Shown here piece after piece: positions 1-6,544 of a DNA stretch of 22,598 bases. Position numbers and translations under genes: made by a program. The first letter of the stretch is position 1. Each line of letters starts with the position of its first letter. The notes under the pieces were generated by a model. The model did not search any database. It was given only the letters and a program-made list of their open reading frames with translations, and had not been told where the DNA came from. Origin of the DNA: Methanolacinia sp964465295 (lineage in GTDB: Archaea > Halobacteriota > Methanomicrobia > Methanomicrobiales > Methanomicrobiaceae); the NCBI GenBank assembly GCA_964465295.1, contig CAYXKC010000021.1:1-22598 (forward strand), read 5' to 3'.

Positions 1-190
1 TTGTGATTACAACGTCACCGATGGTGTCGACGAGCATCTTGTCCATGCCCTTTGGCCCGAGTGTTGTTCTTACTGCGCTTGCAACTGCTTTTGCTGCGGC
101 GATGTTCCCGCTCTGGGCATCGCGGCCGCGTGTACGCTGGCTGCCTTCTTTAAGGATAAAGATAGGCTGTCCTCCAAGATTTGCTACCAT
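1..190 (-). CDS. Thermosome subunit (group II chaperonin), N-terminal fragment
   Basis: The minus strand encodes about 63 residues beginning MVANLGGQPIFILKEGSQ and continuing through a segment with AVRTTLGPKGMDKMLVD, the hallmark N-terminus of archaeal thermosome/CCT chaperonins. These form ATP-driven double-ring cytosolic complexes that refold proteins. The TLGPKGMDKML segment is the start of the equatorial ATP-binding domain. The gene runs off the left edge, so most of the roughly 550-residue protein is outside the window. The start at 190 is supported by a GGAG Shine-Dalgarno-like sequence a few bases upstream and a TATA box about 50 bp upstream. It lies 56 bp downstream of a same-strand regulator gene but appears to have its own promoter. 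Family identity is very secure; which paralogue (alpha, beta or gamma) cannot be told. Confidence 0.96.
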   Translation of the reverse strand, partial: MVANLGGQPIFILKEGSQRTRGRDAQSGNIAAAKAVASAVRTTLGPKGMDKMLVDTIGDVVIT

Positions 191-235
191 ATTATTAAAC
201 TCCTATATTATGTCTTAAAAATGTGGTTAGTAGTT

Positions 236-245
236 CTATATAAAG
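236..245 (-). promoter_or_regulatory. TATA box for the thermosome gene
   Basis: Read on the minus strand this is CTTTATATAG, a textbook archaeal TATA box, about 46-55 bp before the thermosome ATG at 190. Transcription starting about 25 bp downstream would give a leader of roughly 20-25 nt carrying the GGAG element. It sits immediately beyond the stop codon of the upstream regulator, so the chaperonin can be expressed independently of it. Confidence 0.65.
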
Positions 246-246
246 T

Positions 247-1167
247 TTATTGTTCTTCGATCAGCTCGATGAACTCGGATCCCTTTTTTAGATCCGAGAG
301 CACGTCCTCGCCTATGATAAGTGTTTTGCCGATTCGTTTCTTCTTTTTGTAGTCTGTAAGGATGCATACCGCCCTTGATTCGGTTATTTCCGAGATATTC
401 CCGATAAGCCCGGCGTGACGGATCGTCTTCTGGGCAGTGCCGTAGCCTGTAAGGATTGTCATCTTCTCGTAGACCGCGAGCGCATCGAAGGGCGCCCTGC
501 ACATTGTATGCGTTTCGATCCCTATCCTCCTAAAGTCGGGCGGGTAGTGGTCTTCAGGCTCTTTTGCCTCCTGCCGGCTGAAGGGCTCTGAGGCCTTTTT
601 CAGGATATCGATCGCCTCGACAATTGCCGCGTCGAAGAGCTCCTCGAGCCTGATTGCGATATCGAGGGTGGTGCTCATTCCGCTCTCGTACTTGGATATT
701 GTCCTTCTCGATACCCCGAGGGCCGAGGCCAGGTCGCCAAGGGAGAGGTTCTTCCCCTCGCGAAGCTCCCTGAGCCTGCTGCCGTCGATGTTGACATAGA
801 GTCCGCCCGGCTGGGCGAATACGAGTGGGGGGACTTCGTCGACAAGGAAGTCGTAGAGGGTCTTTGCATTTGTAGCCACGATACCGTGGCGGATATAGAC
901 CGCGCCCCTCTCGAGCTCGGAGTCGCGTGCCCTCTCCCCGACGATGATGGGTGTTGCATCGAGATGGCGGGCGATGAGCGCGAGGTCGTGTGCACTCTCC
1001 TCGCCTACGCTGTCGATATGAGGAACCACCTTGATTACGAGTAGTTTTGCATCCTTTCGTGCAATGATGTCGAAACTCCTCGGCCGGATTCCGCACCGCT
1101 CGGATACGTTGTAGCCCGCCATTATAAGCACGCTGATTACTGTCTGAACGAGTCTTTCCTGTGACAT
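247..1167 (-). CDS. HTH (XRE-type) transcriptional regulator, methanogen family
   Basis: A 306-residue protein of a regulator family widespread in methanogens (the 'putative HTH-type transcriptional regulatory protein' family of MTH_967 type, recognised from memory). Residues about 1-120 form an alpha/beta region resembling a restriction-endonuclease-like fold (SFDIIARKDAKLLVIKVVPH). Residues about 131-177 are a clear lambda-repressor-like helix-turn-helix (LRELREGKNLSLGDLASALG, then VSRRTISKYESG). The C-terminal third is a separate alpha/beta domain of unknown role. The ATG at 1167 opens directly into the conserved N-terminus; no strong Shine-Dalgarno is visible. A TATA-like TTTAATATAG lies at about 1210-1219 on the minus strand. 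It is immediately upstream of the thermosome gene, which suggests but does not prove a role in chaperonin control. Function in vivo is unknown. Confidence 0.88.
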   Translation of the reverse strand: MSQERLVQTVISVLIMAGYNVSERCGIRPRSFDIIARKDAKLLVIKVVPHIDSVGEESAHDLALIARHLDATPIIVGERARDSELERGAVYIRHGIVATNAKTLYDFLVDEVPPLVFAQPGGLYVNIDGSRLRELREGKNLSLGDLASALGVSRRTISKYESGMSTTLDIAIRLEELFDAAIVEAIDILKKASEPFSRQEAKEPEDHYPPDFRRIGIETHTMCRAPFDALAVYEKMTILTGYGTAQKTIRHAGLIGNISEITESRAVCILTDYKKKKRIGKTLIIGEDVLSDLKKGSEFIELIEEQ

Positions 1168-1290
1168 GACACCTGTCCGGTTACAATTAATCTTCTTATG
1201 TTTAAGTGATCTATATTAAACCAGTACCTTTTCCATTTACATGAAAAGAACTTTGGATGGTGACATGGCCGGCAGATTCGGCTGTATTCT

Positions 1291-2517
1291 ATGCTTATTG
1301 GAATAGACGATACCGACTCCCCTTCGGGAATGTGCACTACATATCTGGGCGCGGTTCTTGCGAAAAAACTGCTGGATGCGGGTTTTTCAGCCGCTTCACT
1401 GACACTTGCAAGGCTCAATCCCAATGCACGTTTCAAGACCAGGGGAAACGCCGCGGTATGCGTCGAGACCGATGCAGGGATGGAGGGCTTCGAAATTGCA
1501 TGCAGTCTCGTGGATGAACTTTCGGATCTCTCGTGCGAAAACACGAACCCCGGTGTCGCGATGTCGGAATCATCCCTTCCGGAATGGTTCTACAAAAAGG
1601 CGGTCACGGACTTTCTCACCATTGAAGAGGCCATCGAATTCCTCGATGAAAATAATGCGGTTTACAGGGGATGGAAGAATAAAAGGGGCCTCATCGGCGC
1701 AGCCGCGGCTTTATCCGCGTCTTTTGACGACTGCACGTACGAATTTCTTGCATACAGGCATCACGGGAATAAGGGGGAAAGGTACGTCGACCGCGGCAGC
1801 GTATTCCTCGCCGAGGAGAGGACGTACCCGCATACATGGGACTCGGTCGATTTCGAAAACCGCGTCGTAGTCTGTGTCCCCCATACGCCCGACCCTGTCC
1901 TCTATGGCATCAGAGGGGAGTCCCCCGGGTGGGTCGAAAAGGCCGCGTCATATATTATATCCGAAGAGCCGTTTATTACCGCCCTTTACAGGACGAACCA
2001 GGGAACAGACGCACACCTGGTCGACGCTCCTATTGCGGATATGAAGGAAGACCGGTCATACCGGACGAAAGGGATCGTATCCTCCGTCCCCGCAACCGGT
2101 GAGGGAGGGCATGTCTCCTTCACACTCTCTGATGAATCTGAAAACTCTGTCAGGATCATGGCCTACGAACCGACCAAGGGGTTCCGTGATGTCGTCCGGG
2201 AACTGATCCCCGGGGATGTCGTTACGGTCTGCGGGAGCTTTAAAGGTGCAAGCATCAACCTTGAGAAGATGCAAATCTTTTCCCTCGCGGAAAAGACTGA
2301 GGAGAAGCCCCCGGTCTGCACCTGCGGAAAGAGGATGACCAGTGCAGGTGCCGGAAAAGGCTACAAGTGCAGGCGGTGCGGCGAAAAATCAGATAAGCCT
2401 GAGATAAAAAGGATCGAAAGGACTATTTCTCCCGGCTGGTATGAGGTCCCGCCCGTCGCCCGGAGACACCTCGCAAAACCGCTCGTGAGGGATGGCCTTT
2501 TTGAATCCACAGGCTGA
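1291..2517 (+). CDS. tiaS: tRNA(Ile2) 2-agmatinylcytidine synthetase TiaS
   Basis: A 408-residue protein opening with MLIGIDDTDSPSGMCTTYLG, the signature N-terminus of TiaS. The enzyme uses ATP and agmatine to modify cytidine 34 of the tRNA-Ile CAU anticodon to agmatidine, so the tRNA reads AUA rather than AUG; it is essential and archaeal. Visible parts are the N-terminal DDTDSP kinase-like segment, the catalytic body through about residue 250, an OB-fold of about residues 255-330 (YRTKGIVSSV through CGSFKGASINLEK), and a zinc ribbon with cysteines at about 343, 345, 360 and 363. Length is normal for the family. The start at 1291 is chosen because the family motif begins at residue 1; an upstream ATG at 1264 is out of frame. 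It is divergent from the regulator and 32 bp upstream of a glycosyltransferase. Confidence 0.95.
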   Translation: MLIGIDDTDSPSGMCTTYLGAVLAKKLLDAGFSAASLTLARLNPNARFKTRGNAAVCVETDAGMEGFEIACSLVDELSDLSCENTNPGVAMSESSLPEWFYKKAVTDFLTIEEAIEFLDENNAVYRGWKNKRGLIGAAAALSASFDDCTYEFLAYRHHGNKGERYVDRGSVFLAEERTYPHTWDSVDFENRVVVCVPHTPDPVLYGIRGESPGWVEKAASYIISEEPFITALYRTNQGTDAHLVDAPIADMKEDRSYRTKGIVSSVPATGEGGHVSFTLSDESENSVRIMAYEPTKGFRDVVRELIPGDVVTVCGSFKGASINLEKMQIFSLAEKTEEKPPVCTCGKRMTSAGAGKGYKCRRCGEKSDKPEIKRIERTISPGWYEVPPVARRHLAKPLVRDGLFESTG

Positions 2518-2549
2518 AATCATTAAGTAATATTCCCCGGAGACCTTCG

Positions 2550-3692
2550 ATGAAAATACTTCTCGTATCGACACAGGACTATATACACCACCCCGTTCCC
2601 TCCCGCCACCACTATATATTTGAGTGCCTTGCAGAGAGGCACGAGGTCTATGTTCCCCATTTCCACGTGAGCGAAGGGCCGGCGAGAGAGACAAAACTGG
2701 AGGTATTCGAGGCGACAAAATACTATACGAAGAACCCTGTAATCCACTATACACTCAACGCCCCCCACCACTACAGGGTAATGGAGAAGGTCATCCGCGA
2801 GGAGGGAATCGACGTTGTCGTCGCCGGAAACGTACTTGCCGGAACGGCGGCGATTAAGGCGGCACGAAAGCACGGAATTCCCGTCCTGTTCGATTTAAAG
2901 GACTGGTTCCCGGATTCGGCGGCTCTCTACTATAAAAACCGGCTCCTGAGATGGCTGATACACAGGACAGTGTATGCAATTACGAAATACAACCTTAAAA
3001 ACAGCGACTATATCACGACCGTCTCCCCTGCGCTCGTCGAAAAGATCCGCGAGTGCGGGTTAGGGAGCATATCGATCCCGAACGGGGTGAACACCGATTA
3101 TTTCAAACCGATGGACACCATGATCGGCAGGAAACTCTGCGGGATCGCTGAAGGTGATTTCGTTATCGGCTTCCTCGGCACGATCGAGAGGAGATTCGAG
3201 CTGGACAAAGTGATAAAAACGCTCCCGGAGATCCTGAAATTCAGGCCGGACGCAAAGCTCCTCATTGTCGGCGGCTCGCTCTTCACCGACTATCTCGACG
3301 AATTAAAGGCGCTCGCGGAGTCGCTCTGGCTCATGGATAAAGTGATATTCACCGGCCTTGTGGAGTACAAAGAGCTCCCGAAGTACATCTCCGCGATGGA
3401 CGTATGCACGATCCCGCTTTCGACGTCGGAGTGGTACGGGATATCGATGTCCAACAAGTTCTTCGAGTACTCGGCATGCGGAAAGCCTGTTCTGATCAAG
3501 CCCGCACCGGGGATAATGGCCCTCGGGTGGGATAACACCTTTGTCTACGAGAATGATGCCGGATTCGTAGAGAAGATACGCTACATTGCCGAAAATCCCC
3601 GCGAGTACTCCCCCGACGTCGAGCCGTACAGCTGGAAGAGAAGAGCGGAAGATATTGAAAAGATACTGGAAGAACTTGTAGCGAAAAAATAG
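2550..3692 (+). CDS. Glycosyltransferase family 4 (GT-B fold)
   Basis: A 380-residue cytosolic or membrane-associated glycosyltransferase that would transfer a nucleotide-activated sugar to a lipid-linked or other acceptor. The N-terminal Rossmann domain starts MKILLVSTQDY. The hinge region contains the characteristic IPNGVNTDYFKP. The C-terminal sugar-nucleotide domain contains FVIGFLGTIERR, then MDVCTIPLSTSEWYG and SNKFFEYSACGKPVL, where the glutamate of FFEYSACGKPV at about residue 306 corresponds to the distal Glu of the EX7E motif of GT4 enzymes. A GGAGA Shine-Dalgarno precedes the ATG. It follows tiaS by 32 bp and converges on the amino-sugar operon, with aglB beyond, so a role in assembling the N-glycan or another surface glycan is likely. 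Donor and acceptor cannot be predicted. Confidence 0.9.
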   Translation: MKILLVSTQDYIHHPVPSRHHYIFECLAERHEVYVPHFHVSEGPARETKLEVFEATKYYTKNPVIHYTLNAPHHYRVMEKVIREEGIDVVVAGNVLAGTAAIKAARKHGIPVLFDLKDWFPDSAALYYKNRLLRWLIHRTVYAITKYNLKNSDYITTVSPALVEKIRECGLGSISIPNGVNTDYFKPMDTMIGRKLCGIAEGDFVIGFLGTIERRFELDKVIKTLPEILKFRPDAKLLIVGGSLFTDYLDELKALAESLWLMDKVIFTGLVEYKELPKYISAMDVCTIPLSTSEWYGISMSNKFFEYSACGKPVLIKPAPGIMALGWDNTFVYENDAGFVEKIRYIAENPREYSPDVEPYSWKRRAEDIEKILEELVAKK

Positions 3693-3714
3693 TTCTGTTT
3701 TATTTATTCCGCGT

Positions 3715-4707
3715 TCAGGGCTCAAAATAACCTTTTTCAAGGCAGGACTCGACCATCCTGACCGCCCTCTTGCCGCAGTACATATCAGCGAGCGGCTGCT
3801 CTCTCGTCCTGATGCTGTTTACATAGTCGAGGAGCTCCTCTCTCAGCGGCTCTTTTGCAGGGAAGTAGAGCTCGCTCACCGAGCCGCCCGATACGACAGG
3901 GATGGTGTGACCGTTATCCGCCGATGTCAGGATCTTCCCGTCGAAGGTCTCTATTCTGTCGTGCTTCATGTAGTCGACCTTTGCGCTCATATCGCTGCCG
4001 ATTATTGTGAAGGTCCTGATCTTTCTGTCGAATGGCGAGATCCAGCTCTCTATCGCGTAGCCTGATACGTTGTCGTCGAACTCCATCAGGATGCTCGAAA
4101 ACTCCTCGATTCCCGGCTGGAGAAACGAACCCTTCGTGATCTTTGCGACATTGGGGTAGTCCACCCCGAGGAGGTAGCAGTAGAGATCGAGTTCATGCAC
4201 GCCGAGGGCGTACATTACGCCCATATCGGGTCTCGGAACGGAGTATGCCATCCTGTTTGTGTACATGTAGTAGATCTTCCCGAAATCCCCGTTCTGTATC
4301 ATCTCCCTGACCTTCGCGATCCCGGGGTGGTACCTGAAGAGGTGGCCGACCATGAGTATTCTTTTATTCTCTTCAGCGGCTTCTACAAGCTTTTCAGCCT
4401 CTTCGCTGCTCATGGTCAGGGGCTTTTCGACGAATACGTCCTTTCCGGCGGAGATCGCCTGGAGACCAAGGGGGTAATGGGTGTTTGATGGCGTTACGAT
4501 ATCGACGGCATCTATCGACGGGTCATTGAGGATCTCCCGGTAGTCGGTAGTCCACCTGATGTCATTCCCGGCAAGCTCTTTTACCCTTCCCTCGTCCAGG
4601 TCGCAGAAGACAAGGTCGTCGATGATCCCCTCGTCAAGCATCTCCCTCCAGTTTCTGGCATGGTTCTTTCCCCAGTATCCCGTTCCTACAAGTCCGATTC
4701 CGGTCAT
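3715..4707 (-). CDS. Gfo/Idh/MocA family NAD-dependent sugar-nucleotide 3-dehydrogenase (WlbA/WbpB-like)
   Basis: A 330-residue oxidoreductase. The N-terminal NAD-binding Rossmann motif is GLVGTGYWGKNHARN. The catalytic lysine lies in VEKPLTMS (K95), and GVHELDLYCY supplies the usual active-site histidine region. In the Wlb/Wbp pathway such enzymes oxidise C3 of UDP-GlcNAc or UDP-GlcNAcA to a 3-keto sugar, which a partner aminotransferase then converts to the 3-amino sugar. The partner is the neighbouring upstream gene (15-bp gap), with an acetyltransferase upstream again, so the three form an operon transcribed right to left. It converges with the GT4 gene across 22 bp. The family assignment is firm; the exact substrate is inferred from context. 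Confidence 0.92.
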   Translation of the reverse strand: MTGIGLVGTGYWGKNHARNWREMLDEGIIDDLVFCDLDEGRVKELAGNDIRWTTDYREILNDPSIDAVDIVTPSNTHYPLGLQAISAGKDVFVEKPLTMSSEEAEKLVEAAEENKRILMVGHLFRYHPGIAKVREMIQNGDFGKIYYMYTNRMAYSVPRPDMGVMYALGVHELDLYCYLLGVDYPNVAKITKGSFLQPGIEEFSSILMEFDDNVSGYAIESWISPFDRKIRTFTIIGSDMSAKVDYMKHDRIETFDGKILTSADNGHTIPVVSGGSVSELYFPAKEPLREELLDYVNSIRTREQPLADMYCGKRAVRMVESCLEKGYFEP

Positions 4708-4722
4708 ATTATCACGTAAAAA

Positions 4723-5814
4723 TTATTCGAAATATTCAGCGATATTCTCAGCAATATACTCTCTCTCCGCTGCACTTAAATGCGGGTGCACGGGTATAGA
4801 GAGGATCTCATTTACGATCTCCTCTGTTACAGGAAGTTTTACACCTGAGTACGGTGCCATCACCGGCTGCATATGAACCGGTATTGGGTAATGGATGCCG
4901 GTTGAAATCCCGCGTTCCGCGAGGTGTTTCCGGAGGCCTTCGCGATCCTTTATCCTGATGACATACTGGTGATAGACCGCTTTCGCCCAGGTCTCTTCTT
5001 TCGGTACGACGACCCCGTCGATATCCAGTTTCGACGAAAAGAAGGCCGCGTTATCCCTTCTCTTTTCGTTCCATTCAGGCAGGTGACGGAGCTGGATCCT
5101 CCCGATTGCAGCATGGAGCTCGCTCAGCCTCAGGTTTAAGCCCGGGTATTCGTGGAAGTATTTCTCCCCGTCCCGTCTTCCCTGGTCACGTATCGCGGCA
5201 GCCTTCTCCGCGATCTCAGGGTCAGAGGTGGTAACTGCTCCCCCGTCTCCGGCGACAGTCATGTTCTTGGAGGGGAAGAAGCTGAATGCAGCGACATCTC
5301 CTATAGAACCTGTCGTTTTTCCTTTGTATTCCGCCCCGTGGCTCTGGCAGGCGTCCTCGATTATATAGAGGTCATTTTCACCTGAAGTCTCGCGTATTGC
5401 ATCCATATCGCAGGGGTGGCCGTAGATATGAACCGGTATTACTGCTTTTGTATTTTTATTGATCTTCGAACGGAGATCCCTGGTATCGATCGTGTAATTG
5501 TCAGGGTCGATGTCGGCGAATACCAGCTTTGCCCCGGTGAAGAGAACCGCGTTTGCGGTTGCGATGAACGTATGCGACGGCACAATGACCTCGTCGCCAG
5601 GTCCGATATCTAGAACCTTTAGCGCAAGTATGAGTGCGTTAGTCCCGGAGTTGACTATTACTGCATGCCTGCTTCCGCAGAAATCCGCAAACTCCTCTTC
5701 GAATTTTTTATTCTCCTCGCCTTTTATGTATTTTCCGCTGTCGATTATCGAAACGGCCTTCTCCCTGATCTCGTCGTCCGAGTACATCTCGGCCATGTTT
5801 ATCTTATTCATCAT
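4723..5814 (-). CDS. DegT/DnrJ/EryC1/StrS PLP-dependent sugar aminotransferase (WbpE/WlbC-like)
   Basis: A 363-residue PLP enzyme of the sugar aminotransferase family. Visible motifs are SGTNALILALKVLDIGPGDE, the phosphate- and cofactor-binding region, VIEDACQSHGA-type sequence (here YIIEDACQSHGAEYKG), and the Schiff-base lysine K183 in SFFPSKNM. It would transfer an amino group from glutamate to a 3-keto nucleotide sugar made by the adjacent dehydrogenase; the acetyltransferase encoded just upstream would then N-acetylate the product. Its first 11 bp overlap the end of the acetyltransferase gene, indicating translational coupling. Two methionines open the protein (MMNKINMAEMYSDDEI) so the start could be one codon later. 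Length is typical for the family. Confidence 0.94.
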   Translation of the reverse strand: MMNKINMAEMYSDDEIREKAVSIIDSGKYIKGEENKKFEEEFADFCGSRHAVIVNSGTNALILALKVLDIGPGDEVIVPSHTFIATANAVLFTGAKLVFADIDPDNYTIDTRDLRSKINKNTKAVIPVHIYGHPCDMDAIRETSGENDLYIIEDACQSHGAEYKGKTTGSIGDVAAFSFFPSKNMTVAGDGGAVTTSDPEIAEKAAAIRDQGRRDGEKYFHEYPGLNLRLSELHAAIGRIQLRHLPEWNEKRRDNAAFFSSKLDIDGVVVPKEETWAKAVYHQYVIRIKDREGLRKHLAERGISTGIHYPIPVHMQPVMAPYSGVKLPVTEEIVNEILSIPVHPHLSAAEREYIAENIAEYFE

Positions 5815-6430
5815 TATCCTCCAGGTAATACGGCCTCTTCATCAGGCCGCTGACACAGGTGAGTTCATTTATACTTTTACGGACCTTAGCCGGGTTTCCG
5901 AATGCAACGCAGTTGTCCGGAACGGGTTTTGTAACGACGGACCCGAAACCGATAAGGGCGTTTTCACCGATGGTGACATGCGGACCTATCGTAACGTTGC
6001 CGCCTATTTTGGCGCCTCTGCCGATAACCACCCCTTTTGCGCATTCTGAAAATTGCGGGCAGGGCGGGTGAAGGGTATTGAGTATGGTTACAGAAGGGCC
6101 TATCCATGCACCGTCCCTGATCACGACGAACTCGGGAATAAAGCAGTTCGAGTGTATCCTCACTCCGTTTCCAATCACGTTCTCCTTTTCAACGATTGAA
6201 TGGGTTCCTATGCTCACGTTGTCGCCGATTATATTGTTCTCGCGGATCATGACGCCGTGTCCGGTCTGGAAGCCGCTGCCAATAATATTTCCCCTGTATA
6301 TGACAGAATGGGATCTGATTGTGCAGTTGTCGCCGATTATAAGCTTTTTTTCAAGCCCTGCCGGGTTTTTCCCGAGAATTACGAAATCTTCAATTTCCGG
6401 GTTTTCCCCGATTTCAACAAAAGGGTCCAT
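5804..6430 (-). CDS. Left-handed beta-helix N-acetyltransferase (WbpD/WlbB-like)
   Basis: A 208-residue hexapeptide-repeat acetyltransferase. Imperfect [LIV]-G-x4 repeats run almost from the N-terminus (MDPFVEIGENPEIEDFVILG) to about residue 180 (IGGNVTIGPHVTIGENALIG), ending in the usual VTKPVPDNCVAFGNPAKV cap. Such enzymes use acetyl-CoA to N-acetylate an amino nucleotide sugar; with the downstream aminotransferase and dehydrogenase this fits the 3-acetamido step of UDP-2,3-diacetamido sugar synthesis. The reading frame stays open upstream to 6775, but that extension has no beta-helix character and would overlap the divergent aglB, so the ATG at 6430, preceded by AGGATA, is chosen. The gene overlaps the aminotransferase by 11 bp and is the first of the three-gene operon. 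Confidence 0.93.
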   Translation of the reverse strand: MDPFVEIGENPEIEDFVILGKNPAGLEKKLIIGDNCTIRSHSVIYRGNIIGSGFQTGHGVMIRENNIIGDNVSIGTHSIVEKENVIGNGVRIHSNCFIPEFVVIRDGAWIGPSVTILNTLHPPCPQFSECAKGVVIGRGAKIGGNVTIGPHVTIGENALIGFGSVVTKPVPDNCVAFGNPAKVRKSINELTCVSGLMKRPYYLEDNDE

Positions 6431-6495
6431 TTTGATATATCCTGTTCTCTCTGGTCTGTCCTGCTGTACTGGTTTTGTTAATAATCTTATCCCGG

Positions 6496-6510
6496 CAATA
6501 ATATAATAGC
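6496..6510. promoter_or_regulatory. Shared AT-rich promoter core between aglB and the acetamido-sugar operon
   Basis: The sequence ATAATATAAT at about 6498-6507 reads as a TATA-like element on both strands. On the plus strand it would start transcription near 6529, leaving a short leader with AGGAGA just before the aglB ATG. On the minus strand it would start near 6477, leaving a leader of about 47 nt for the acetyltransferase operon. Use in both directions is inference. Confidence 0.4.
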
Positions 6511-6544
6511 CTTTGATTGAGATAATTCTTAAGCAGGAGAGAAT

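Noticed and set aside
554..1096. Minus-strand open frame of 180 codons overlapping the HTH regulator
   Set aside because: Arg/Pro-rich shadow in another frame of the same strand; the 306-residue frame contains the clear HTH.
5498..6049. Plus-strand open frame of 183 codons
   Set aside because: It lies antisense to the aminotransferase and acetyltransferase genes; its Pro/Ser/Phe-rich composition is the mirror of their codon bias, and no motif is visible.
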